Assembly (NCBI RefSeq): GCF_018812025.1 | Contig: NC_063054.1 | Location: 10,344,082-10,408,081, forward strand | Direction of reading: 5' to 3' | Length of the DNA stretch: 64,000 nt | Source of the DNA: Megalobrama amblycephala | Lineage: Eukaryota > Chordata > Actinopteri > Cypriniformes > Xenocyprididae | Part shown: positions 49,401-50,313 of the stretch, piece after piece | How positions within the stretch are numbered: position 1 is the stretch's first letter | How the letters are laid out: each line of letters begins with the position of its first letter | Notes under the pieces: model-generated | Database searches by the model: none | What the model was told of the DNA's origin: nothing | Seen by the model: only the letters and a program-made list of their open reading frames with translations | Program-made: the position numbers and the translations under genes

Positions 49401-50313
49401 GTATTGTATAATATAAAATAATTTTTTTATTTTAAAATTAACACTGACATCTCACAGCTGTTGGTAGCCCATGTACAAACTGTACAAACAAATTCTCCAA
49501 AGCTGTTTACCAAGCTTTCGATTAAATTTAATATTTGAAATCACCAATGAAATCTGACAACTGCCTCATTTTTTTTTTCCAAACGCTGGAATCATCTAAA
49601 AAAATCTGTATTCAGGCTGGATCAAGCTAATGCGCATGCACAGACCTAAATGCGCGTCTCTTGTGCCTCATTTCGGAGACGCGCGTCTGATTGTTTCTAT
49701 AGAAACCGGTGCTTCTAACGGCCGCTGCAGTGACGCGATGACTTTATCAGTCAGCGATTGGCTCTTATTTAGAAGGCGAGACTTATTCCACCATATTGCG
49801 CGTTTCACTTTCTCCCATTCAAAACAATACGAGTGACACGTCAAAACCGAAATGTCTCCACACCACGGATTTGAAAGACGCCGGCGCTTCCTCGTACTGT
49901 AGCCTCACTTCACCGCCGCTCGCCATGTTAAAGTGTGGAATGAAGGTTCAGCGCCCCCTAACTTTAGAGCATAGTGATTGAATATTTACTCGCGGGGAGG
50001 AGTACTCGTAAACTTACAGGCACACACAAACAGTCAATTCGGAGAGAAATAAAACGCACATAAATTATTTAAACGTAAAACCGAAAAAACCGCAATTCAC
50101 AACCGCGTATTGAACCGTGGATGTCGTACCGAACGGTTCAATATTATATTGAGAATTGTGGCATCCCTATCAAATATTATGTTAAAACATCCTAGAGGTT
50201 TAATAAATAATTATATTTACCGTGTCACCATTTCTCCCTCTTTCTCTCAGGGATCTGAATCCCCAATGATGTTGGGTGATTCTCGGAGTGATCTAGAAGA
50301 TGTTGACCCCTAA
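809..50313 (+). CDS. usp24: USP24, ubiquitin-specific protease 24, 51 exons, 5' end missing
   Basis: Deubiquitinase that removes ubiquitin from proteins; in human cells DDB2 and p53 are reported substrates. The span holds 51 exons (listed below as w1-w51) encoding 2003 residues and a stop. The human protein is about 2620 residues, so about 617 N-terminal residues lie off the left edge. In window numbering, a ubiquitin-like stretch is near residues 340-415 (w10-w12) and the USP core near 1072-1427 (w27-w35). The nucleophile is Cys1084 in GGATCYMNAVF, the base His1356 in AHAGHYYSF, and Asp1377 lies in WYKFNDN. The Cys-His spacing of 272 equals that of human Cys1698-His1970. The rest is helical-repeat-like sequence. 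Family assignment rests on near-continuous similarity to human USP24 recalled from knowledge. All phases join, no stop or frameshift was seen, so the gene looks functional. It is convergent with PCSK9. Confidence 0.97.
1026..1175 (+). CDS. usp24: USP24 exon w2
   Basis: 50 codons starting SIIQDLKKNFEIVKLITG. Acceptor ctgttag, donor GTACGC, phase 0 at both ends. The intron before it is only 109 bp. Confidence 0.96.
1176..2609 (+). other. USP24 intron w2-w3: TA microsatellite and MITE remnant
   Basis: A run of (TA)n lies at about 1311-1372. From about 1385 to 1590 is a remnant of the CAAAAGTTTGGGG-type MITE, recognised by 'tattcagcaaggatgcatta' text and an end at ggtagtgta. The rest is AT-rich with nothing recognised. 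Confidence 0.5.
1311..1372. repeat. (TA)n microsatellite
   Basis: About 31 uninterrupted TA dinucleotides between A- and T-rich runs. Confidence 0.95.
2610..2741 (+). CDS. usp24: USP24 exon w3
   Basis: 44 codons containing HLKFLAFFLQEASLYL and KEIWECLVSGMDVCELD. Acceptor tttttccag, donor GTGTGG, phase 0 at both ends. Confidence 0.96.
2753..2912. repeat. T-rich low-complexity (TTTG)n tract
   Basis: Tandem TTTG, then TTG and TTTGG runs directly after exon w3. It makes several spurious Lys/Asn- or Phe/Val-rich ORFs. Confidence 0.85.
3015..3800. mobile_element. 786 bp near-perfect foldback MITE, AAAGGGATAGTTCACCC family
   Basis: The element starts AAAGGGATAGTTCACCCAAA and ends with its inverse. 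The two arms of about 390 bp pair nearly base for base around 3408. Eight members of this terminal family are seen in the window. No transposase; non-autonomous. Confidence 0.85.
3869..4583. mobile_element. hAT-type non-autonomous element, TSD GTAGAAAT
   Basis: It starts TAGGGATGTACCGATATCA and ends with the inverse (GATACCGATA...CCCTA reversed). The 8 bp duplication GTAGAAAT is at 3861-3868 and 4584-4591. Typical hAT terminus and TSD length. No transposase ORF. Confidence 0.85.
4649..4760 (+). CDS. usp24: USP24 exon w4
   Basis: Encodes MCFEWFTKGQHDLESDV onward and ends in phase 1 after EITMN. Acceptor ctgctgtag, donor GTAAGA. Confidence 0.96.
5002..5078 (+). CDS. usp24: USP24 exon w5
   Basis: Continues from phase 1 as FNLFKTFFENVNLSDHR. 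Acceptor cttacag, donor GTATGA, ends in phase 0. Confidence 0.96.
5176..5316 (+). CDS. usp24: USP24 exon w6
   Basis: 47 codons with GMDFIWRIAMESPDED and a run ending INLNPKMKK. Acceptor ttctcag, donor GTCAGA. The intron before it is only 97 bp. Confidence 0.96.
5410..5463 (+). CDS. usp24: USP24 exon w7
   Basis: Small 18-codon exon reading DSVSLHKKFIADCYKRLE, too short for an ORF scan. Acceptor tttttacag, donor GTGTGT, phase 0 at both ends. Confidence 0.95.
5550..5665 (+). CDS. usp24: USP24 exon w8
   Basis: Contains GGPTLTHAVTRATKML; ends in phase 2. Acceptor cacacacag, donor GTATGA. Confidence 0.96.
5666..7189 (+). other. USP24 intron w8-w9: repeat-derived
   Basis: Bases 5980-6270 resemble the interior of the hAT element at 4190-4440 ('gtcaagagcag(t/a)gagtgattttct', 'gctgctgtcactttaa'). 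A repeat end 'gcataataggttccctttaa' is at 6640-6658. A-rich, T-rich and TTTG runs fill 6820-7040. No gene. Confidence 0.5.
7190..7256 (+). CDS. usp24: USP24 exon w9
   Basis: Short exon reading VIIERLLLLAERYVITIE after the split Arg codon. Acceptor tgtccttag, donor GTAAGA, followed at once by a CA microsatellite. Confidence 0.96.
7268..7300. repeat. (CA)n microsatellite
   Basis: About 16 CA repeats, beginning 11 bp after the w9 donor. Confidence 0.95.
8018..8464. mobile_element. MITE, TACACTACCATTCAAAAGTTT family
   Basis: Contains the family's marker text 'cagcatcattactccagtcttcag' and 'cacatgatccttcagaaatcat', and ends 'aaacttttgaaccgcagtgta', the inverse of the terminal sequence. The left terminus is degraded. 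Confidence 0.7.
8637..8747 (+). CDS. usp24: USP24 exon w10, start of the ubiquitin-like stretch
   Basis: 37 codons beginning DLYSVPRTILPHGASF; the second half, with strand-like TLHITYES, begins the ubiquitin-like segment (inferred from the pattern). Acceptor gtttcag, donor GTAACA. Confidence 0.96.
8748..9072 (+). other. USP24 intron w10-w11
   Basis: 325 bp of apparently unique sequence between two coding exons; nothing recognised. Confidence 0.6.
9073..9171 (+). CDS. usp24: USP24 exon w11, ubiquitin-like stretch
   Basis: 33 codons starting AHSNETIGSIRWKIAEQL, which resembles the helix of a ubiquitin fold. Acceptor gtgtgcag, donor GTGAGT, phase 0 at both ends. Confidence 0.96.
9421..9840. 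mobile_element. Half of an AAAGGGTTAGTTCACCC MITE
   Basis: It starts AAAGGGTTAGTTCACCCAAA with the usual 'tgaaaattctgtcatca' text but has no matching right end; the right part appears lost before the minisatellite. The right limit is approximate. Confidence 0.6.
9866..9962. repeat. 11 bp minisatellite GAAGTAGGAAG
   Basis: About nine head-to-tail copies of GAAGTAGGAAG, purine-only on this strand. Confidence 0.9.
10082..11208. mobile_element. hAT-type non-autonomous element, TSD CCTTTTAC
   Basis: The ends CAGGGCTCAACGCTAAGGA and (inverted) CGGTGTTCGACAATAAGGA pair imperfectly. CCTTTTAC is duplicated at 10074-10081 and 11209-11216. 'ctggcccagtcgggccagtgg' near the left end and 'gatcgggcaagtg' near the right are subterminal partners. 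No transposase ORF. Confidence 0.8.
11618..12216. mobile_element. Foldback element with GTTTACACCTGGTCAC ends
   Basis: GTTTACACCTGGTCACTTCATG on the left pairs with CATGGAGTGACCAGGTGTAAAC on the right, with a second pairing (gatcggatag) further in. Exact ends uncertain; no ORF. Confidence 0.65.
12281..12454 (+). CDS. usp24: USP24 exon w12, ubiquitin-like end and Ser-rich linker
   Basis: 58 codons. LNQLGFSDEQSLTVKSSG closes the ubiquitin-like segment; a linker of mostly Ser and Ala follows, probably disordered. Acceptor gcattccag, donor GTACGT. Confidence 0.96.
12592..13433. mobile_element. hAT-like element TAGGGCTATCACCGACTA, no TSD seen
   Basis: It starts TAGGGCTATCACCGACTA and ends ACTATTAGGGGACTTCCCTA; 'gactagttgac' type text is shared between ends. 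The flanks look like the two broken sides of a CAAAAGTTTGGGG-family MITE, so it probably inserted there, followed by a deletion. Confidence 0.5.
13434..13745. mobile_element. MITE fragment, TACACTACCATTCAAAAGTTT family
   Basis: Contains 'attactccagtcttcagtgtcacatg' and 'gatgaatagaaagttcaaaag' marker text; ends abruptly before exon w13. Confidence 0.65.
13782..13867 (+). CDS. usp24: USP24 exon w13
   Basis: Contains GVVMALVCNVFEMLYQL and ends in phase 2 within an Arg codon. Acceptor gattgcag, donor GTAAAC; a MITE begins 44 bp downstream. Confidence 0.96.
13911..14422. mobile_element. 512 bp foldback MITE, AAGGGTTAGTTCWCCC family
   Basis: The left end GAAGGGTTAGTTCTCCCAAA and the inverted right end TTTGGGTGAACTAACCCTT frame two long arms (for example 'ggaaatgtcattgct' pairs with 'agcaatgacatttcc'). 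Confidence 0.85.
14601..14709 (+). CDS. usp24: USP24 exon w14
   Basis: Reads ITLRVRKLLLLIPTDPE, then a tail DNFVPKESSVWSHQ that differs from the human sequence I recall here. Acceptor cctatccag, donor GTAATG. Confidence 0.94.
14796..14816. repeat. Short (TA)n tract
   Basis: About ten TA units just before the MITE at 14828. Confidence 0.85.
14828..15354. mobile_element. MITE, TACACTACCATTCAAAAGTTT family, complete
   Basis: It starts TACACTACCATTCAAAAGTTT and ends with the inverse 'aaactttggtagtgtgta'. The TA at the ends suggests a TA target, as in Tc1/mariner derivatives (inference). Confidence 0.75.
15628..15786 (+). CDS. usp24: USP24 exon w15
   Basis: 53 codons: a Ser/Gln-rich linker, then SILESLFRSSAPGMSTF. 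Acceptor ctcatcag; the donor GTTTGT is weaker than most. A foldback MITE starts 25 bp beyond. Confidence 0.96.
15811..16550. mobile_element. 740 bp foldback MITE, AAAGGATTAGTTCACTTCAG
   Basis: Left AAAGGATTAGTTCACTTCAG and right CTGAAGTGAACTAATCCTTT are exact inverses. Long arms pair over most of the length ('gtagagctctttgaagctgcactgaaact' occurs in both orientations). Confidence 0.85.
16551..17108 (+). other. USP24 intron w15-w16, distal part
   Basis: Contains a reversed scrap of the TACACTACC MITE family near 16940-16985 ('atttctgaaggaccatgtgacactgaagactgg') and 'caaccctgttac' text also found near 20920 and 21080. No gene. Confidence 0.45.
17109..17206 (+). CDS. usp24: USP24 exon w16
   Basis: Starts VLSSKLMPTSDDEMAK and ends in phase 2. 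Acceptor ctcttag, donor GTAGCC. Only 120 bp separate it from the next exon. Confidence 0.96.
17327..17422 (+). CDS. usp24: USP24 exon w17
   Basis: Contains LVVNVMQRDSIPSEVDY and GVYSICLQLA; phase 2 at both ends. Acceptor gtctcag, donor GTGCAG. Confidence 0.96.
17542..17796 (-). pseudogene. Possible Myb/MADF-like exon of a PIF/Harbinger element
   Basis: An 84-codon reading frame includes AYIDERLCEEVRKYPYLY, which has the look of a MADF/Myb-like DNA-binding helix (E-x-L-x-x-x-V-x-x-x-P-x-L-Y) found in the second protein of PIF/Harbinger transposons. No nuclease, TIR or TSD was found. It could be chance; a profile search would decide. Confidence 0.3.
17797..18284 (+). other. USP24 intron w17-w18, middle part
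   Basis: Mostly AT-rich. 'cgtttacacgataacagcgtt' near 17982 and 'gaacgggattgttttgacaacgttgtcg' near 18235 look like imperfect ends of a small foldback repeat. No gene. Confidence 0.4.
18293..18634. mobile_element. 342 bp hAT MITE, TSD TTTTTAAT
   Basis: TAGGGCTGCGATTAATCG at the left pairs with CGATTAATCGTTGTGCAGCC near the right end. TTTTTAAT is duplicated at 18285-18292 and 18635-18642. The AT-rich core is also palindromic (tatacatgtat). Confidence 0.85.
18643..19076 (+). other. USP24 intron w17-w18, distal part
   Basis: Sequence before exon w18 with no recognised repeat or gene. Confidence 0.5.
19077..19305 (+). CDS. usp24: USP24 exon w18
   Basis: Longest exon seen here, 77 codons, with a basic Ser-rich linker (GTPEKSSYRQVSMSDRSS) likely to be disordered and phosphorylatable (inference). 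Acceptor cctgtag, donor GTGCGT. Confidence 0.96.
19390..19552 (+). CDS. usp24: USP24 exon w19
   Basis: Contains TSTVACFMRLTWAAAAGR; ends in phase 1. Acceptor gtttcag, donor GTGAGG. The intron before it is only 84 bp. Confidence 0.96.
19570..19862. mobile_element. Short foldback MITE, TACACTACC family
   Basis: Left 'ccaaagtttggaataatcaag...gctgcatttatttgatcaaaaatacag' pairs with the inverted right 'tttgatcaaataaatgcagcct...ccaaactttcaactggtagtg'. It fills the w19-w20 intron and extends the w18-w19 frame spuriously. Confidence 0.75.
19918..20073 (+). CDS. usp24: USP24 exon w20
   Basis: Starts GSNCSSGSEG and ends EALSLLVTCLQLRSQQL in phase 1. Acceptor tgtttcag, donor GTAAGA. Confidence 0.96.
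20164..20234 (+). CDS. usp24: USP24 exon w21
   Basis: Short exon, SLPSVNDFIIDILLGSS, from phase 1 to phase 0. Acceptor tttttcaag, donor GTCAGT. The 90 bp intron before it is among the smallest here. Confidence 0.94.
20316..20476 (+). CDS. usp24: USP24 exon w22
   Basis: Starts IRRVACDQLYTLSQSD and ends AQLPLWSPTSIMRGINQ in phase 2. Acceptor ttcacag, donor GTCCGA. The intron before it is only 81 bp. Confidence 0.96.
20684..20745 (+). CDS. usp24: USP24 exon w23
   Basis: Short exon reading CTEYFDLRCQLLDDLT; ends in phase 1. Acceptor atttttag, donor GTGAGT. Confidence 0.95.
20746..21255 (+). other. USP24 intron w23-w24, proximal part
   Basis: AT-rich with three 'caaccctgttac' or similar phrases (20922, 21079, 21216), which recur at 16798; an undefined repeat. 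No gene. Confidence 0.4.
21256..22010. mobile_element. TACACTACC-family MITE split by a second element
   Basis: The left part 21256-21512 ('ttcaccaaggctgcatttatttga' to 'gaaaccatgatacatttc') and the right part 21899-22010 ('ttcaggattctttgatgaatagaaagttc') are consecutive in other family members. The 383 bp element at 21514-21896 interrupts them. Confidence 0.75.
21514..21896. mobile_element. 383 bp foldback element CGGAAGAGGATTAGGGCC
   Basis: The ends CGGAAGAGGATTAGGGCCAA and TTGGCCCTAATCCTCTTCCG are exact inverses; arms of about 190 bp consist of 'gagaaaaaagtcgttaaatta' motifs. Flanks give either a TA or an 8 bp TACATTTC duplication. A relative starts at 46262. Confidence 0.85.
22067..22789. 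mobile_element. hAT-type element, near-perfect 8 bp TSD
   Basis: It starts TAGGGCTGGGTATTGACAC and ends TTTTTTACCCAGCCCTA. AGGTTACA (22059-22066) and AGGTTGCA (22790-22797) are the flanking repeats, one mismatch. No ORF. Confidence 0.8.
23028..23219 (+). CDS. usp24: USP24 exon w24
   Basis: 64 codons with MLEDEISWLDNFEPTW and EADNILLAGHLRLIKTLL; ends in phase 1. Acceptor ttctcag, donor GTCAGC. The final intron bases are pyrimidine-poor, but the frame is continuous. Confidence 0.96.
23315..23429 (+). CDS. usp24: USP24 exon w25
   Basis: Contains LLDDFLFRASRIILNSD, then a Ser/Thr-rich tail; ends in phase 2. Acceptor gtgctgcag, donor GTAAGA. The intron before it is 95 bp and the one after 82 bp. 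Confidence 0.95.
23512..23656 (+). CDS. usp24: USP24 exon w26
   Basis: 49 codons with AAYEVLVMLADSSLTNLQ; ends in phase 0 at KEFD. Acceptor gtgtctcag, donor GTGAGT. The expanded MITE intron follows. Confidence 0.96.
24120..27260. repeat. Minisatellite of 18 and 21 bp units
   Basis: Units CAATTCTGACTTTATACT (18) and CAATTCTGACTTTATTTCTCC (21) alternate irregularly, of the order of 150 copies, with higher-order repeats (the block near 24190-24830 recurs near 24790-25430). Because both unit lengths are multiples of three, several frames stay open on both strands; these are not genes. Interrupted at 25876-26209. Confidence 0.92.
25876..26209. mobile_element. 334 bp palindromic hAT MITE inside the minisatellite, TSD ATACTGAC
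   Basis: It starts TAGGGCTGGGCGATATATCG and ends CGATATATCGCCCAGCCCTA, with arms of about 150 bp pairing almost fully. ATACTGAC, part of a minisatellite unit, is duplicated at 25868-25875 and 26210-26217. Confidence 0.9.
27387..27661 (+). other. USP24 intron w26-w27, distal end
   Basis: About 270 bp of unique-looking sequence between the expanded MITE and the catalytic-Cys exon; nothing recognised. Confidence 0.5.
27662..27781 (+). CDS. usp24: USP24 exon w27, catalytic Cys box
   Basis: 40 codons. GLKNGGATCYMNAVFQQL is the USP Cys box, with the nucleophilic Cys at window residue 1084. It opens the protease core. Acceptor gtggtcag, donor GTAAAC. It follows 4.0 kb of mostly repetitive intron. 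Confidence 0.98.
27782..28604 (+). other. USP24 intron w27-w28: MITE remnant and TG tract
   Basis: A reversed TACACTACC-family remnant lies at about 28295-28500 ('cattctattcatcaaagagt', 'attagaatgatttctaag', 'gctgaaaattcagc'). A (TG)n tract at 28558-28597 reaches the splice acceptor. Confidence 0.6.
28558..28597. repeat. (TG)n microsatellite at a splice acceptor
   Basis: About 19 TG units end 7 bp before the acceptor AG of exon w28. Confidence 0.95.
28605..28730 (+). CDS. usp24: USP24 exon w28
   Basis: 42 codons of the USP core with SLFGHLMESKLQYYVPE. The acceptor follows a TG microsatellite, so the polypyrimidine tract is partly made of TG repeats. Donor GTGAGA. Confidence 0.97.
28955..29053 (+). 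CDS. usp24: USP24 exon w29, QQDAYEFF motif
   Basis: 33 codons with ELYVREQQDAYEFFTSL, the conserved USP QQDAxEF box that helps place the substrate. Acceptor gatgcag, donor GTACAG, phase 0 at both ends. Confidence 0.97.
29139..29221 (+). CDS. usp24: USP24 exon w30, first CxxC of the USP fingers
   Basis: Ends with FSDQKICKDCPH; the CKDC pair is the first half of the usual USP finger zinc site. Acceptor cccttatag, donor GTGAGC; phase 2 end. Confidence 0.97.
29342..29483 (+). CDS. usp24: USP24 exon w31, second CxxC of the USP fingers
   Basis: 48 codons with FMALNLGVTSCQSLEIS and YYCEKCKEK, the second CxxC of the finger zinc site. Acceptor gtttgtag, donor GTACGG. Confidence 0.97.
29566..29685 (+). 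CDS. usp24: USP24 exon w32
   Basis: 40 codons including SLPSVLVIHLMRFGFDWE, the typical USP palm strand (LxVHLxRF). Acceptor tgttgcag, donor GTAAGA. Confidence 0.97.
29686..30781 (+). other. USP24 intron w32-w33: MITE remnant
   Basis: Bases 30490-30730 are a TACACTACC-family remnant ('tttgacagtaaaaacagcaatatt', 'cacatgatccttcagaaacc', ending 'atgctagtgta'). The rest is AT-rich with no recognised content. Confidence 0.55.
30782..31002 (+). CDS. usp24: USP24 exon w33, catalytic His box
   Basis: 74 codons. A Gly/Ser-rich insert is followed by HSGQAHAGHYYSFIKDR; the His of GHYYSF (window residue 1356) is the catalytic base. Acceptor gctcttag, donor GTAAGG. Confidence 0.98.
31337..31430. repeat. 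(GT)n/(TA)n compound microsatellite
   Basis: Short GT runs then about 30 TA units in the w33-w34 intron. Confidence 0.9.
31692..31816 (+). CDS. usp24: USP24 exon w34, catalytic Asp region
   Basis: Contains RWYKFNDNVVEEFD; the Asp of FND is in the position of the third catalytic residue. Ends in phase 1. Acceptor cccttttag, donor GTAAGT. Confidence 0.97.
31817..32185 (+). other. USP24 intron w34-w35
   Basis: AT-rich, with repeated 'tctggtagta' words; no recognised element. Confidence 0.5.
32186..32327 (+). CDS. usp24: USP24 exon w35, end of the USP core
   Basis: Contains RRYWNAYMLFYQRISDQ, the last strand of the USP fold, then a basic linker. Ends in phase 2. Acceptor tgccatag, donor GTGAGT. 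Confidence 0.97.
32408..32558 (+). CDS. usp24: USP24 exon w36, Ser/Pro linker
   Basis: 51 codons: SPEISPQSSPRPPRANN, a proline-directed Ser-rich linker, then KKGLFVEKMPARIFQ. Acceptor catctcag, donor GTAGAG. The 80 bp intron before it is among the smallest here. Confidence 0.97.
32588..32916. mobile_element. 329 bp foldback MITE, AAAGGGATAGTTCACCC family
   Basis: Left AAAGGGATAGTTCACCCAAA and right TTTGGGTGAACTATCCCTTT; arms pair around 'accattgacttccatagta'. It starts 30 bp after exon w36. Confidence 0.9.
32953..33672. mobile_element. 720 bp foldback MITE, AAAGGGATAGTTCACCC family
   Basis: Left AAAGGGATAGTTCACCCAAA; degraded right end 'ttattttggggagaacttaaa'. Inner arms pair ('cctggctcttccaagctttataatgggag' with its inverse near 33540). 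A different subfamily from its neighbour at 32588. Confidence 0.8.
33673..34086 (+). other. USP24 intron w36-w37, distal part
   Basis: AT-rich, nothing recognised. Confidence 0.5.
34087..34182 (+). CDS. usp24: USP24 exon w37
   Basis: 32 codons beginning MVRDENLKFMKNRDVY. Acceptor atctgtag, donor GTAAAC, phase 0 at both ends. Confidence 0.96.
34272..34375 (+). CDS. usp24: USP24 exon w38
   Basis: Contains SLQLAVQFLFHTYLRTKK; ends in phase 2. Acceptor tttttacag after a long T tract, donor GTGATA. Confidence 0.96.
34531..34644 (+). CDS. usp24: USP24 exon w39
   Basis: Contains DTEEWIATVEVLLSKSS; phase 2 at both ends. Acceptor tctctcag, donor GTGAGC. It is followed by a 5 kb transposon-filled intron. 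Confidence 0.96.
34645..35028 (+). other. USP24 intron w39-w40, proximal part
   Basis: Bases 34690-34830 carry 'gccattggctagtaaac' and 'gttagccagtggctaataaa', a small imperfect inverted pair. No gene. Confidence 0.4.
35033..36586. mobile_element. piggyBac-like non-autonomous element flanked by TTAA
   Basis: TTAA (35029-35032) precedes CCCTCTGGAGTCTGAGG, and the inverted right end CACTCTGAGGTCTAAAA precedes TTAA (36587-36590). The TTAA target and CCC-type end suggest piggyBac (inference). 'agccggagggcgct' occurs twice inside. No transposase frame. A 39 bp fragment of the left end is at 48854-48892. Confidence 0.65.
37244..38837 (-). mobile_element. Tc1-like transposon 1 (1594 bp)
   Basis: CAGTGGTGTGAAAAAGTGCTT at the left pairs with AAGCACTTTTTCATACCACTG at the right. 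TA is duplicated at both ends (37242-37243, 38838-38839). Length and layout are those of a complete Tc1 family element; one defective transposase gene on the minus strand fills it. Confidence 0.93.
37448..38466 (-). pseudogene. Tc1-like transposase, broken (element 1)
   Basis: DD34E transposase that would cut and paste the element at TA sites. From an ATG at 38464-38466, a helix-turn-helix region (KGHKTISKALGL) runs to an in-frame TGA at 38371-38373; then RSGRPTKITPRAQQRL follows. A Lys/Gln-rich low-complexity insert sits near 38080-38110. The residue expected to be the first catalytic Asp is Glu (LWTEETKVELFG). A frameshift near 37900-37915 separates the second half, which keeps QQDNDPKHT and SPDLNPIE with 34 residues between Asp and Glu. 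Not functional. Confidence 0.93.
38838..39601 (+). other. USP24 intron w39-w40, distal part
   Basis: Sequence between the Tc1 element and exon w40 with no recognised repeat or gene. Confidence 0.5.
39602..39809 (+). CDS. usp24: USP24 exon w40
   Basis: 70 codons with VVVATILEKTLESALYF and LLSLLDKDVPDNCKNCSQY. It is a little shorter than the human counterpart in the middle. Acceptor ctctgtag, donor GTAAGA. Confidence 0.96.
40591..41470 (+). pseudogene. THAP zinc-finger remnant, split by a MITE
   Basis: From an ATG at 40591, MSKHCYVTGCTANK has the first Cys pair of a THAP (C2CH) finger. A stop and a frame change follow; then KKWIQAIRRGASAVRMGK and, across the MITE insertion, AYMCSEHFVTDKS supply the conserved Trp and the C-x2-H-F end. 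DNA-binding domain only; clearly dead. The second part is rejoined only if 40769-41420 is removed. Confidence 0.6.
40769..41412. mobile_element. 644 bp foldback MITE, TSD ATCAGTAT
   Basis: ATGGGGTTAAATTCCCGCC and the inverse GGCGGGAATCTAACCCCAT are the ends; arms pair beyond 80 bp ('cacggatcaaaaaa', 'aagtgtgaatcaaaaa'). ATCAGTAT is duplicated at 40761-40768 and 41413-41420. It split the THAP remnant. Confidence 0.88.
41482..42223. mobile_element. Foldback element with ATATGTGACC ends
   Basis: Left 'atatgtgacctgatccagcaaaatgagtc' pairs with right 'gactcatttcgccagagcgggtcacatat'. Interior has no ORF. Ends approximate to a few bases. Confidence 0.75.
42776..42865 (+). CDS. usp24: USP24 exon w41
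   Basis: 30 codons ending AYRRMLVFLLGANRQNNQ. Acceptor tctttcag, donor GTATTG, phase 0 at both ends. Confidence 0.95.
43002..43104 (+). CDS. usp24: USP24 exon w42
   Basis: Contains RRWSSAQAREFLHLHNT; ends in phase 1. Acceptor gtgttttag, donor GTAAGA. Confidence 0.95.
43105..43361 (+). other. USP24 intron w42-w43 with MITE scrap
   Basis: A TACACTACC-family scrap at about 43270-43345 ('attgatcaaaagtgactttctattcatcaaagaatcctg'). Otherwise AT-rich. Confidence 0.5.
43362..43483 (+). CDS. usp24: USP24 exon w43
   Basis: 41 codons with LVAPSSPLLPLHSDINT. Acceptor tgtgttcag, donor GTAAGA. It lies just after a MITE remnant that ends near 43350. Confidence 0.95.
43567..43680 (+). CDS. usp24: USP24 exon w44
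   Basis: 38 codons starting VMFAMRELSGPLSFLIE. Acceptor gtctttcag; the donor GTTGGT is weak, the same hexamer as after w1. Confidence 0.95.
43758..45349 (-). mobile_element. Tc1/mariner-like transposon 2 (1592 bp)
   Basis: CAAACCCAATTCCAAAAAAG at the left pairs with CTTTTTTGGAATCGGGTTTG at the right; the pairing extends past 50 bp (gggacactgtacaaattgtgaataaaa). TA is at both borders (43756-43757, 45350-45351). It carries one nearly intact transposase gene on the minus strand. It is a different family from the element at 37244. Confidence 0.94.
43984..44997 (-). pseudogene. Tc1/mariner transposase with one in-frame stop (element 2)
   Basis: 338 codons from ATG 44995-44997. Helix-turn-helix: RRKIVEQYQKGVSQRKIAK. 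All three catalytic residues are present: Asp in LWSDQSKFEV, Asp in FQHDNARPHTA and Glu in CSPDLSPIENIW, with 34 residues between the last two (DD34E). The only visible lesion is a TAA at 44866-44868, after SSSTVHNII; the frame is the same on both sides. A very recent or population-variable lesion is possible. Confidence 0.93.
45545..45610 (+). CDS. usp24: USP24 exon w45
   Basis: 22 codons, HLETAPPHELKNVFQML and on. Acceptor atgttctag, donor GTGAGT. It begins 196 bp after the second Tc1 element. Confidence 0.95.
45695..45761 (+). CDS. usp24: USP24 exon w46
   Basis: Short exon with SQRLKYAFETEKGLL; ends in phase 1. Acceptor cctctcag, donor GTAAGA. Flanked by 84 and 89 bp introns. Confidence 0.95.
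45851..45929 (+). CDS. usp24: USP24 exon w47
   Basis: Contains SSRCYQCVKFLVTLAQ; ends in phase 2. Acceptor attcacag, donor GTGAGT. Confidence 0.95.
45930..46238 (+). other. USP24 intron w47-w48, proximal part
   Basis: AT-rich text ('ggatattgatataggata', 'gccatcatctaa', 'tttaataacac') resembling 54190-54380, an old shared dispersed repeat. No gene. Confidence 0.45.
46247..48031. mobile_element. 1.8 kb hAT-type element, TSD ATTATAAT, with nested elements
   Basis: CAGGGCTTGACATTAAC and the inverse GTTAATGTCAAGTCCTG are the ends; ATTATAAT is duplicated at 46239-46246 and 48032-48039. Inside, near 46262, are 'cggaagagaattagggccaagc' (relative of 21514), a long inverted pair 46441-46540 with 47170-47260, and near 47370-47940 a second hAT-like pair ('tatcgatactg', 'ggtatcaatatc'). 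No transposase frame. Confidence 0.8.
48217..48292 (+). CDS. usp24: USP24 exon w48, followed by a GC donor
   Basis: 26 codons ending HWSWAVQWLQKK. Acceptor tctgttag. The donor is AAG/GCAAGA, a GC rather than GT; the frame continues cleanly into MSEHYWTPQ of the next exon. Confidence 0.95.
48293..48294 (+). promoter_or_regulatory. usp24: GC splice donor of USP24 intron w48-w49
   Basis: The exon ends CAGAAGAAG and the intron starts GCAAGA; the acceptor at 48373-48374 is AG. GC-AG introns are a known minor U2 class, and GCAAG with AAG upstream fits their strong consensus. No GT nearby keeps the conserved frame. Confidence 0.85.
48375..48461 (+). CDS. usp24: USP24 exon w49
   Basis: 29 codons with SEHYWTPQSNVSNETST. 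Acceptor cctctttcag, donor GTACTG, phase 0 at both ends. Confidence 0.96.
48462..49013 (+). other. USP24 intron w49-w50
   Basis: Contains T-rich 'cagttttagtaattttagtactt' text shared with 11430-11470, and at 48854-48892 a reversed fragment of the left end of the TTAA-flanked element at 35033 ('cctcagactccagagggttaa'). Confidence 0.55.
49014..49124 (+). CDS. usp24: USP24 exon w50
   Basis: 37 codons starting DTLAYATALLNEKEQSG with a Ser/Gly/Asn-rich tail. Acceptor tgtgtttag, donor GTCTCA. Confidence 0.96.
49167..50169. mobile_element. 1.0 kb hAT-type element filling the last USP24 intron, TSD TCAAATAT
   Basis: It starts TAGGGATGCAACAATACAG and ends GAGAATTGTGGCATCCCTA. TCAAATAT is duplicated at 49159-49166 and 50170-50177. 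Subterminal 'ccacggttcaatac' pairs with 'gtattgaaccgtgg'. It is 1003 of the 1126 bp of this intron. Confidence 0.88.
50251..50313 (+). CDS. usp24: USP24 exon w51, last coding exon with stop
   Basis: 20 codons and a TAA at 50311-50313; the protein ends SDLEDVDP, as the human protein does. Acceptor ctttctctcag. Confidence 0.97.
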   Translation, partial: GSESPMMLGDSRSDLEDVDP

